64,000 nt of DNA from Phytophthora quininea. Its lineage: Eukaryota > Oomycota > Peronosporomycetes > Peronosporales > Peronosporaceae. The stretch is from the NCBI GenBank assembly GCA_011947345.1, contig JAAVTG010001010.1, positions 142,224-206,223 of the forward strand, read 5' to 3'. This document shows, one piece after another, positions 31,024 to 40,634 of the stretch. A program made the translations under genes and the position numbers. A model generated the notes under the pieces. The model worked only from the letters and a program-made list of their open reading frames with translations. It ran no database searches and had not been told where the DNA came from. Each line of letters opens with the position of its first letter. Position 1 is the stretch's first letter.

Positions 31024-32967
31024 TCAAGCGCCAGTCTTGGTCGGAGACGTCCGCTTGAACTTAATGTGCTGCTTCTGCAGCTTGTGGAGGACGTTGTTGG
31101 TGACTTTGAGCCGCAGCGCTCGCTGTGTCAGCACGTCTTCGGCCAGCAGCTCGTCGGCCCTGTCTGAGAAGGTGTTGAAGAACTGCATGATCTCGTCGAT
31201 GGGTTTCTCCATCACGAACTCCTCGGAGACCTGCAACAATGCAAGCGCTACCCGCAGCATCATCTTCCAGCTCTTTTCAAACAGGAAGACGTCCCAGATC
31301 CTGTTCAATGAGTCTGCAGGCAGCACATTCAGGTACAGATACAACGTTTGGAACCAGCCCACAGCGAACATCTCGATCGGAACCTTCTCCGCGGCAAAGT
31401 GCTCCACGAGAGCAGGATTTGCCAGTTCGAGCAGCCGCTGGGTCTGGAAGCAATGAACGTGCAATGCAGACCGGGGGCAAACATATCGTGCAGTTCGTAC
31501 TGCTCAAACAGCGTCACAAGCAGCCAGAAGGCGCTTTCCGACTCAGTTTTCGTGTCCTGGCTGGCCCCACTCCGCTTCACTTTGTTCAGGACGTGTGCTG
31601 CGATATAATCCATGCCTTGGCAGTACCCCACAGCGGGGAACCGACCCGCAAGAGCGTGCAGGATTTCACTCAGCTGGTTCGTCAAGTCTTCTTCGGACAC
31701 CTCGTCCTTGTGGTTAGCAGCTCGCTTGTGCGGTGCCACGCGGCCGTACGTACGACGCACGTCCGTCATAATGAGCTCCGTGGCGTCGCCTTTGGACATG
31801 GCCATCTGCATGTACGTCTCGTAGTCAAACTCGGACGCCTCGCGGACTTTTCCGGCGTTCGACGTGCGTTCCCAGTAGGCGAATCGTCGAGTCGCTGGCA
31901 AGTTTCCGTAGCGCACACAGAAGCGTTCAAGTCGTCGCTCTGATGCGATGAAATCCCGACACGTTTTGTTCACACAAGCAATGCGAGCCAGATCCGATAG
32001 GTCTCCGCAGAAGAGGAGGATGTTGCCTAGTACGTAAGGAACAGCCAAACACTGCTCCACAGGGCTGTTCGCCGCTTCATTCTCCACTGAGTGGACACTG
32101 GAAGCACTCGCCGAACTGATCGCGCGCGCTGACAATAACAAAGAGATTAGTTATGAAGGAAACCAACTTGAAAATCAATCAGAACATACTCAGTCTCAGC
32201 AGTCCTTGGGCTCTAGACGGAGAAGCCACTGGCTGTCCCGCCCGGTAGCTCTCCAGGAAGAAACAGCTCGCGAGTTTGGGGTTCTCCACTATTTCTAAGC
32301 CGTCCACGGTCGTGTCGCCCAGATAAATGTCCGTCATGACATTAAGTCCCATCGTATGGATCCGCTCAGCTACAGGACCGGCTGCTGCTAGTTTTGTCTT
32401 CAACATACTCCAACCGTGCGTTGAGCCTTCCTTCATCTTGCTCGCAGCTAAAAGAAAATCAATCAATAAAAAACTGTTAAATTAAAAACAAGTTGAAGTG
32501 CCTTATAGCAAATGTTACCTGCAGTAGCTGACGTCATGGCCGACGTCTTGGCCTTGACAATGGTCGGCTGATATTTCTCCAACCTGTCAATTATATAAAC
32601 AACATAAATATTAAAAAAAATCACCTCGTTAGGACAAAAGATAAAAGATAACGCACTTCTTGGACGTCTGCTCCCTCATATGTAAGAGCTGCGGCGCCAG
32701 CGTCTTCTTGGCAGTGGCTGCTCGGTCCTTCATCATCCCAAAGGCCCCCGCGAGTCCGTGGCCAGCCGATCCCGTGGTCGTGGGGGCGTCTCCGGCGTCC
32801 TCGTCGCTCGCAGGGTCCAGCGGCCTCACGATCGGCGCAGGCGGGGCCAGTTTGTCCGTCGCGTCCTCATTGGACGACGACGACGCCGGCGACGACGCGG
32901 TGGAGGTGGGCGCCATATTGGGAACTGCTTCAGAGGCCACGTCCATTGCCAAGAAGGAGTCCAGCAA
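31024..32967 (-). CDS. TBC-domain Rab GTPase-activating protein with F-box-like segment
   Basis: Four exons joined in phase: 32967-32657, 32583-32519, 32447-32190 and 32128-31024, all GT-AG. The N-terminal region is disordered (Ser/Asp-rich), then a short conserved helix region follows. Next comes an F-box-like stretch (LGNILLFCGDLSDLARIACV), then the TBC domain. The arginine finger is in IMTDVRRTYG and the glutamine finger in VGYCQGMDYIAA. Late in exon 4 (about 31463) the frame shifts by one base, after which LLELANPALVEHF and the C-terminal TBC helices (WFQTLYLYLNVLP) follow to the stop at 31024. It should accelerate GTP hydrolysis on a Rab protein in membrane traffic. Confidence 0.85.
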
Positions 32968-33270
32968 GCCGAGCTTTTACGCGGCGGAAGATGCCAGCGG
33001 GAGTTGCAAACCAAGATGGGTACAGCACGGAAATACCAGGCTGGTGGTTACGCGATGTAGAAGAAAGGATGGTGGTGGTGGTCAAGATGGTGGTCAAGAT
33101 GGTGGTGAAGTCGTAAAAGACGTATCTCCTAAAGATGTTTTTACGTGGTCACGTTGGTGGTGTGCAGTACCTCAGGTGGTCAAGCATCTTTGGATGACCA
33201 GGTTGAAGTCGCTGCCGTGGGATCGAGTTCTTCTTCACATCTCGACTCGCGCGGAAGACAACAAGACTAA

Positions 33271-34547
33271 ATGAAGTTCGCTGGAGACTGTCGCGTGGTG
33301 GTGGTCGGTGGTGGTGTGATCGGACTCACCACGGCGCTGGCGTTGCTGCAGAGCGGGTTTCGACGTGTGCGGGTCGTGGCTGCAGAATTCGACGACACCA
33401 CGTCCCATGTGGCGGGCGGACTCTGGATGCCCTTCGCTCTCCCAGAAGGGGTCGACACGGATCGACCGCGGTGAGGAATACGGTGGCTGTAGGCGATGGT
33501 GGTGACGACAACTGAGTGGGGAATGTGCCTGTAGGCGATGGTGTGAGGTGACGTATGCGTGGCTCGAGTCGCTTCGGAAGCAGCAGGGCAGGCATTTGGG
33601 AATCCACGTCGTCGCGGGGCTGGAGGTGTCGGCTGTCGGAACTCCAGAAGTCGTGAGACCTTAGATATATGCAGTAGTGTGCTCACGAGTTGGGAGCTGA
33701 TCGTTCTTGCTGCCAGGTCCACCCGTACTGGGCGCACTGCGTCGAGAACTTTCGTCTCCTGAGTCGACAAGAGGCAGACGAGGGCTCACCTGGAGCCACG
33801 CACGGCTTTGCTTTCGACGCCTTGATCTACAACCCAAAGTACGTAGAGATCGAGATGGCAACTATTAGTCTCCTGAAAGCTGACCGAGCCGATTTCAACG
33901 TAGATCGTTCATGCCGTGGCTGCACGAGCAGATCCGCCAGCTTGGAGGTACTTTCGAGCGGCGTCGAGTGGCAGCTCTGGACGACGAAGACTGCGACCTG
34001 CTGGTGAACTGCACTGGTTCGTAGATCACTGGTCTGCAACTTCTCCAGTACGTTAATAGCTGATGGCGGCAGGACTGGGCGCCAAGGAACTCGCTGGGGA
34101 CGACTCGGTCTTTCCGATCCGCGGCCAGATCATCAACGTGCAGAATTCCAGGCTGGACCAGTTGAAGTCGGCGATCGACAAGGACGGCGAGCACGCGTAC
34201 ATCATCCCTCGTCCGGACGGTGACGTCGTCTTGGGTGGCACCGTGCAGGAGCACAATTGGAGCACCAAGACTGACGACCACGACGTCGAAGGCGTCTGGA
34301 AACGCTGTTGTCGTCTGTGGCCCGAGGTGGCGAACAGCAGAGTGCTGGCGAAAGTGGCAGGACTGCGACCCGGACGTACAGCAGGCGTGCGGCTCGAGGC
34401 GGAGCACGCTCCGACGAAATATGGCGCTGTGCTGATCCACAACTACGCCCACGGCGGATCGGGCCACACGTTGAGCTGGGGTGCGCTCAGGAAGTGGTGG
34501 CGCTCGCCAAGCAGCGCTTCCCACAGCAGCCGTCCAGCAAGCTGTGA
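33271..34547 (+). CDS. DAO: D-amino-acid oxidase 1, peroxisomal
   Basis: FAD-dependent oxidase. The Rossmann motif is VVVVGGGVIGL at the start, followed by SHVAGGLWMPFALP. Exon 1 is 33271-33470 and exon 2 is 33535-33652 (RWCEVTYAWLESL across the join). Further exons read YWAHCVENFRLL, PWLHEQIRQLGGTFE and GLGAKELAGDDSVFPIRGQI. The family signature is HNYAHGGSGHTLSWG. Just after it a base is missing (about 34482), and the correct frame ends QQPSSKL at 34547, whose SKL is a peroxisomal targeting signal. It oxidises D-amino acids to keto acids with peroxide release. A second copy is at 49673. Convergent with the GNAT gene. Confidence 0.87.
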
Positions 34548-34729
34548 AGACGGTGGAGAACAAGGTGGTGCTAGTGTTGAATGGGATAAACTGCCGCGTC
34601 GAGCTGCGTTGACTGTTGTTGCCTGCTTGCAAAATTTGCCGCGACCGCCGAGCTTAGTCGGTCTCTGCCAGATCTTGAAGCGCAAAGCACGCAACAACGT
34701 TCGTGTCTGCTACACATCCACCGCCGCCA

Positions 34730-35451
34730 CTACAACGGCAGCTCCATGAGCAGAGCGTCGCGGCCCGCGCGGTAGTAGTCGGCTCGCACCTTCGTGCGGA
34801 TAAACCCCAGCGACTCGTACAGCGCGATGGCCGCGACGTTGGCCGTGTCGGCCTCGAGCACCAAGAGCGTCGCCCTGCAGCGAATAAGAAGGCCGATCGT
34901 TCGAAAAAGAGCGACGCTACGTCAGCCGGAGCACCGCCTCGGCCAGTATATCGCTTGCCAACGGACGCACCTGTTGCGCTTGAGCGCGTCGATGGCGGCC
35001 TGCAGCAGCTTGCGGCCGAGGCCTTGTCGCCGACGATGCTCTGCCACCGCTAGCCGATCGATGTGTCCCTCTGTCTGCACGCATCAGGGGAGTCAGGGAG
35101 GCTGCGGGGGGTCCGTAGCAACGTACGCCGCCACGCCGGACCAACACGTAGCCGAGCACGCAGTCGTCCTGGGTGTCGATAGCCAGCACCAGCGTGCTGT
35201 GTCTGCGAGAGATTGTGAGCGTTGGCAACCCATGGCTGTGCTACTAGTAAGCAGACGCACGGCTTCATGGCCTCCTGCACCAACTGGTCGCCGAGACTAT
35301 CGTTCTTGGAGAAGCACCTGCCGAACAATAAGCAGCAGACGGGCATGAGCGACGACAGCCAGACCTCGGTGGTTTCGCACTTGCGCTCGAGCCGCACGGC
35401 CTGGGCCAGCCACGCGGCCTTGGTCTTCTTGGCCACCTCCGCAAGCTCCAT
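34730..35451 (-). CDS. GNAT-family N-acetyltransferase
   Basis: Starts at ATG 35451 (MELAEVAKKTKAAWLAQA). Short GT-AG introns join MKP to HSTLVLAIDTQDDCVLGYVL, then GGHIDRLAVAEHRRRQGLGR, then ATLLVLEADTANVAAIALYE, ending LLMELPL at 34730. The acetyl-CoA-binding motif A is RRRQGLG (Q/R-x-x-G-x-G), and ALYESLGF is the usual motif B helix. This is closest in layout to RimI/Naa-type or generic small GNATs; the substrate is not predictable. Confidence 0.75.
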
Positions 35452-35576
35452 CGCGTCTTGGCTCGACGGCGAGCGTCCTGCGCAAGACGAAAACCTAGAC
35501 GTAGAACGGGCTCAGTCCTCGCACCAAGACGCCCATTTCTTCATGATTGATACCTTCATGCACTGCAACGCCGGAA

Positions 35577-36552
35577 CTAAACTACAAGTGAATGCCCTAA
35601 ACGGAGCTCAAGCCCCGTCTCGACTGGCGGCTGCAGCAGCGGGTGCTGCCAGATCTCGTCCATCGAGATGCGTTCGTCTGGGTCCACGCACAGCATCATG
35701 GCCAGCAGGTCCTGCATGCCATCGGAGACCTCTCCGCCGAGCCCCCACGCGTTGAACACGGCCTTGATCCCTCGCTTGGCCACGTACCGGAAGCCCGGGT
35801 CCGAGGGGTCTGCCCGTTCGAACGGTGGCGACGACGTCAGCAGGATGAAGAAGGCGATGCCCGTGGACCAAATGTCGGCCTTGCGCGGGTCGTAGCACTG
35901 GCGCGCCACCACCTCGGGGGCCATGTAGTAGTTCTTACCCACGGTTTCGTCACAGACAAAGCTGCCGGGATTGTTGCTGTCCTGCTGCACACAGAGCCCG
36001 AAATCGGTGAGGACAGCTCGCCCGTTGCGGAGCAAGATGTTCTCGAGACTCACGTCCCGGTGGGCGATGCCGTGGCTGTGCAGGAACTGCAGCCCCGACA
36101 GCACGTCGACGAGGTATTTGTGCGCCGCGCACTCCTGCAGTCTCTTGGAGCCGTCGATGCCGTCGACTAAGCAGCTACTTTGAGCTGCTTCGTGCTGGTT
36201 GTCCACGGCGGGTGGTGGAGACTGGCTGGATGCAGGCGTCGAGGAGGTCGCCACCGTCGCAGTAGTCCAGCACCACGTGCAGTTCACCACCGTCTTTGGC
36301 CACGAAGTAGCTCTGTATGTTGATGATGTTGGGGTGGCCGCCGAGCGCGCGCACGCGGTTGAGCGTGTCGATCTCGGTCAGCACGTTTTCGTGCACGATC
36401 TCGTGTTTGAGCGACGTCTGCCGCAGCGCCAACTGCAGGTCGATGGTCTTGACCACCACCAGGTCGTGCGTCAGTCGGTCTCGGCAGAGCAAGATGCTGC
36501 CGAAGATGGCCGCGCGCAGCGATGTCACGGTTTCGTAGCGGTTGATCGCCAT
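35577..36552 (-). CDS. protein Ser/Thr kinase
   Basis: ATG 36552 (MAINRYETVTSLRAAIFG). The kinase domain occupies almost the whole protein. VVVKTIDLQ carries the ATP-binding lysine, HRDVSLENILL is the catalytic loop, DFGL the magnesium site and YYMAPEVVARQ the APE segment. WSTGIAFFILLTSSPPF is subdomain IX and the C-lobe ends at 35577. The glycine loop looks degenerate (SLRAAIFGSILL). The frame shifts by one base near 36225, between DGGDLLDACIQP and the Ser/Pro-rich insert before the alpha-E helix. Cytosolic; targets unknown. It is one of many small oomycete kinases. Confidence 0.82.
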
Positions 36553-37897
36553 GGTCGGATGTGGCGCTGAGCTGGCAAGTTGACGAGTGAGCGCGCGCAA
36601 AGTGAGACTGTGCGAGGATGTGCGTGATCGTCTTCGATCTTGTGCCACTCTGCAAACGCTGCGCGGCGCAGGGCAACGGCCGACAGAGATCGCGTGGATC
36701 CTGGTCGGCCAAAGCGGAAATGGCAGCAGGCTGGCAGCGGCACGCGCCGGCTGTGGTGGGTGTGGGCATGTCCAGGGCGCTCGGCACCGCTCTTGGGCGT
36801 ACGTTTTCTTGAAGTTGTAGCGTTCAACTCGACTGCCAGCACTGAAACGGGTGGTAAAGGTAATAAACGCCGCGCCAGGGCTGAACGGCGAGCAAGACGC
36901 TACTGCTCCATGTTGACAAGGTGCTGTCAACCGCTTGAACGTCTAATAGCGCCAGCTCCGTCGTCTGATCCCGGGCTGGCAGCAAACGACGAGAGCAAGC
37001 TCGCCATGAAGTCACGTGGGCTCTGCTGCGGCTGCAGGGCCATCGTCGCCGATTTGTCCGAATCCGCAAAAGTGTTGAAGTTGTCTCCGCGACGTGGACG
37101 TCGTAGAGAGCCGATGAGACCGCCACGAGTTCAAGCCTGCAGTCAAAGCTGAAGCGCTCCTGGTACTAACACGTTCGAAAACGAAGATAGCCACCACGAA
37201 CGAGGTCTGTACGCATCAGGTTGACGCAGTCATGCTCGCTGTCTCCGACAGGCTGACAGCACGTGCCTTTGGAATTGTTCTGCCGCACCGCCGTCTTGTG
37301 TACTTGTCGTTTGTCTCAGAGCTCGACTGGCGTTGGTTAGCTTGGCTTGAGAAGGTTCAGCGATATATTTGTCGGGGAAGTGCTGTGTCGACTTTGGGGT
37401 TCCTAGCCTTTTATATGTCAAGCACTGCAGCACGCCAACACTATTTGTGTTGCTCTCTTCGGCAAAACGCGTCGCTCTTTAGGGAATCAACACAAGTGGG
37501 GCTACTGCGCTGAAAAACGAGCTGGACTCACGTTATCGATCCCATTGCCGAACTTGGTCGCCACTGTGCTCGGTGGGTCGATGAGCGACCTCGTTTCGAC
37601 CACGGAAACACACCCGAAATTCGATAACGCACGGCATGTGAAGCACTTGGTAGTCCACGGTTCGGGCTGCCAGTCGCATTCTGTGCGCAAGATCGGCCGC
37701 TAAGACTTTCGTTGATGACAGGAGCATTTGTCTCGAGTCATCGCCACCGCCAGCCTTCCATTTACGAGTTCGATGCCGAGAATCGGATGACTGCTTACGA
37801 TCGCCAGGAAGAGCCGACAGGTCTCAACGTGGTCCATGGTGTCGGCATTCTGTGATTTCCCTGCTCAAGCTCAAGCCTCCAACACGTTTCAACCATC
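36553..37897. other. gene-poor region with doubtful minus-strand fragments
   Basis: I find no gene I can name. Between 37502 and 37837 the minus strand has coding-like fragments in several frames (for example ATG 37837 to TAG 37700, containing HPILGIELVNGRLAVAM, and a Cys/Trp-rich piece about 37680-37510). These may be a broken small gene. The rest shows nothing I can interpret. Confidence 0.35.
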
Positions 37898-38011
37898 ATG
37901 ACTCTGGAGACCTCGCTCTACCTGCTTGCGACGCTAGTTGTGCTCGCAATCGCGCTGCTATCTGGCCATGGAACCAACGCCGTCATGATCGAAGCCAAGT
38001 GCTGCCTGTAA
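37898..38011 (+). CDS. 37-residue secreted or membrane peptide ending CCL (CCL peptide 1)
   Basis: ATG 37898 to TAA 38011. It is almost entirely a signal-peptide-like hydrophobic stretch (LYLLATLVVLAIALLSG) followed by about 13 residues ending EAKCCL. Its leader contains AAGCTCAAGCCTCCA about 20 bp before the ATG; the same bases precede the larger peptide gene at 38488, whose mature part also ends in a Glu-x-x-Cys-Cys-Leu motif. The two look like diverged paralogues. The function is unknown; the mature part is tiny. Confidence 0.5.
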   Translation: MTLETSLYLLATLVVLAIALLSGHGTNAVMIEAKCCL

Positions 38012-38487
38012 GAGAACAAGTCGCTGTTGAAAGTCAAGCTTGAGTCGGTACGAGGCGTAGCATCAGCCAAGCGTAATAACGCACCAATGAATGTATGTGC
38101 TGCGGAACCACGATGCTGGATGTTGCCAACGTTTTGAAAGCTTCGACAACGTCCAGGACCGCTCTAAACACCATCCAGTTTTTGTCAACTAGATACACCA
38201 ACGCTATTGAAGGGAACACCACGATTTTTAGCTGTTGACCGCAGCTTTATCAAGGCATTGGAGTCATGCGCGGTCGGTCCGAGACGATGGCTTGTGTATC
38301 GACCGAGTTTGCTGGTCGTGAAATCTCCGCACCACAAGTTTGCGCTGGTGCCCCGTTGATTCGGCGAGCAAGTCGACAGTATTTCCCCTTTTGGGCTGCC
38401 AACCCCGCAACGAAGACGTCGCGATCGGTTCATGTCATTCTCAAACTTGCCTTCACAAGCTCAAGCCTCCAGCCACCACCACCGACC
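38012..38487. other. intergenic region upstream of CCL peptide 2
   Basis: Contains a possible initiator (TCATTCTCAAACTTGCC at 38435) about 50 bp before the next start codon and the shared AAGCTCAAGCCTCCA leader at about 38457. No gene seen. Confidence 0.4.
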
Positions 38488-38661
38488 ATGGCCAAGTTCG
38501 TCTACATCGCCGCCCTTCTCCTCATCGCCGTGGCCACCCCGCTGACCTTCGCGACTTCGGACGACCTCATCCAGCGCGAACTGGCCTCGGCCGCGGAGAA
38601 CTCCTCGGCCATCGCCTTCAACTCGACGCTGGAGGAGCGCTGCTGCCTCGACGTCGCCTAG
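38488..38661 (+). CDS. 57-residue secreted peptide (CCL peptide 2)
   Basis: ATG 38488. Signal peptide MAKFVYIAALLLIAVATPL, then a short acidic mature peptide with an N-glycosylation-like NSS and NST and a C-terminal EERCCLDVA before TAG at 38659-38661. The next 18 codons in frame (to TGA 38716-38718) still look coding, with GC-rich third positions and a plausible ELFKIELN end. The TAG could be a nonsense change, a base error or read-through. It lies 307 bp upstream of an elicitin-like gene. No known family. Confidence 0.6.
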   Translation: MAKFVYIAALLLIAVATPLTFATSDDLIQRELASAAENSSAIAFNSTLEERCCLDVA

Positions 38662-38968
38662 GCACTCGCCACCGGAAGCGAGGACGTGCACGAACTCTTC
38701 AAGATTGAATTGAACTGAACCACAACTACATGTAGCAGTGTGCCTCGGATAAACCCTCAACAAGTTTCTCGGTCGTAAAAGTCCACAAGCTCCTTGGTTT
38801 AGCTTCGGGTTTGTCAAAATGTCTTGAGAAGTCTCGGCCGTTGGTGCTGCCAGCATGTTATAACCGGCTGGAAGCTTGTCAGGTTGCACCGATACGTGGC
38901 TCCCGATCTAAACAGGTTGCACCGCACGCTCACTCACTTTCGATTCCGACACCACCACCACACCAAGC

Positions 38969-39328
38969 ATGACGTCCTCAATTCGCGCAGTCTTCTCCAT
39001 CTTGACGATCGCTTCTTTCTTGGCGCTTGCAATTGCCAGCGAGTGCGACGACACGCTGCTGACGGCTCTGCAACCACTGAAGACGAACGCCGACTACGCC
39101 ACGTGCCAAGGCGACGCCACCGCCGCCGCGATCTGCGCCAGTTCGGCCTGCACTTCGCTCATGACTCCTCTCTCGAAACTGCAACTTCCCGCCTGTGAAA
39201 TCTCGTTCAAGGGCGTCGTATTCAACACCACGGACCTCCACACGCTCGACGCCAACAAGTGCAACGAAAAGTCCACCACCATCTCCAACGCCGTCATGCT
39301 CAGGACGATTCTCCGGCTGCTGGACTAG
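38969..39328 (+). CDS. elicitin-like secreted protein 3
   Basis: 119 residues. Signal peptide SIRAVFSILTIASFLALAIA, then six Cys in elicitin order (ECDDTLL, ATCQGD, ICASSACTSLM, LPACEISF, NKCNEKS). The region between the second and fourth Cys matches the elicitin helical core (AAAICASSACTSLM). A short basic tail follows the last Cys. As for the other two, an elicitin-like sterol-binding or host-membrane role is inferred from the family. An oomycete-type initiator (TCACTTTCG at about 38935) lies about 30 bp upstream. The frame is intact. Confidence 0.87.
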   Translation: MTSSIRAVFSILTIASFLALAIASECDDTLLTALQPLKTNADYATCQGDATAAAICASSACTSLMTPLSKLQLPACEISFKGVVFNTTDLHTLDANKCNEKSTTISNAVMLRTILRLLD

Positions 39329-39377
39329 CACTTTACCCATTTCAATAATATATTTACCCATTTCGGCCATCACCACC

Positions 39378-40286
39378 ATGAACCTCTTGGACGATCTGCC
39401 GGCTGCCCATGACGGCGACGCGGGCGATGACCACGCGCTTCTGCGGCTGCACGTGAGTCCAACAGCACTGCACGACGCCAGCGACGACGGCGGAGCCCTG
39501 CAGGACGACGATGGCGCCCACTACGCCCCGCAGGCCGCCAGCCAGTCGCTCCGAGCGACGCGCAGTCGCCGCAAGATTGGCAAGGGCATCCAACTGATCC
39601 TGCTGAGGAAGTACGTGCAGAGGGCAAGGCAATTGAACCGATTACCGGACCGCGCCGCCACGGAGCAGCTGCTGGAGCAGGGCTACGACGAGTTCTACTA
39701 CCAGGGAGGCAACCTGAACGAGCCGCGACTCGGGTACGCGGCGTTCCTCAAATTGGTGCGCAACCGACGCTGTGAGGTGGCCAGGCAGACCAGAGGAAGC
39801 GGACTGCAGCAGCGGTGAGCTCGCGGTGCATGTTTGTGGGGGTGTTTACAAGGCATTAAGTGGCCGGTTGACGTTTGTAGAGGGACGAGACGACACCAGA
39901 AGGAGCAGGCGGAGATCCGGGCGCTGATCGACGAGCTGGAGCACGTTCGGCAGGCGCAGAGTCGCAATGCCAATGAGTATGAAGCGGTAGAGACGAGTGC
40001 AGGAGGAGAGCAGACCGACACAGTGGCGACGGAGACGACCGTGCCGATGCTCTCGGACTCGTCGTCCATGATTGGAGACACGACGCCCGACGGAGGCGTG
40101 TCTGCTGGAGATCTACCAGAGGCAGAGACGTACTCAACCGTGATGCCTGCACCTAACAGCGACGACGTCGCCATCTCGCGAGCCAAGCTGGACTTGCTGC
40201 GTATGGCGCAGGAGACGCTGATCGCGCAGAAGAAGATTCTAGAGGAAGTGCGCGCCATGGAGCAGCGCGTCGCCGACATCCATTAG
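39378..40286 (+). CDS. unrecognised charged protein, two exons
   Basis: Exon 1 39378-39814, intron 39815-39880 (66 bp, GTGAG...TGTAG), exon 2 39881-40286, joined in phase through QQRGTRRHQKEQ. The N-terminal 60 residues are acidic and His/Ala-rich. A conserved-looking basic helical block follows (KIGKGIQLILLRKYVQRARQ, then EQGYDEFYYQGGNLNEPRLG). The C-terminus is acidic, Thr/Ser-rich and ends in a coiled coil (KLDLLRMAQETLIAQKKILEE). No family is recognised. It starts 49 bp after the elicitin 3 stop, so the two are very close. Confidence 0.65.
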
Positions 40287-40478
40287 CGGTAGCAATGCAA
40301 TATATACATACGATCCAAGCTAGGATAACACGACAATGTAAACTGCAGCCAAACAAAAAGCATGTTGAAGTGCCGTTACCTTTACTATACGTATATTTCC
40401 GGTAATATTTCACTCCATATCAAGGTTCCGGATACCTCTTTGAATCATCTCAACCAACTGTCCGGATATCATCCATCG

Positions 40479-40499
40479 TCATTTCGACGCATTCCACTT
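40479..40499 (+). promoter_or_regulatory. possible initiator of the ARF-GEF gene
   Basis: TCATTTCGACGCATTCC at 40479 fits an oomycete initiator followed by a flanking CATT element, about 155 bp before the ATG at 40635. Confidence 0.3.
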
Positions 40500-40634
40500 G
40501 GCAGCAGCAGATACGTGTCCCCCAGCCTTCTCTGCTGCCGTCTGCTGCGCCTACCACCGCTTCCCAAGTGCCACAATCTCTTCCCAAGACACTCACACAC
40601 CTGCTGACCCCCACCACGCCCCGTTTGCGCGGCC

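Noticed and set aside
36640..37152. 170-residue plus-strand frame upstream of the kinase
   Set aside because: Overlaps the kinase 5' flank, Arg/Ala-rich with no conserved text; probably chance in GC-rich DNA.
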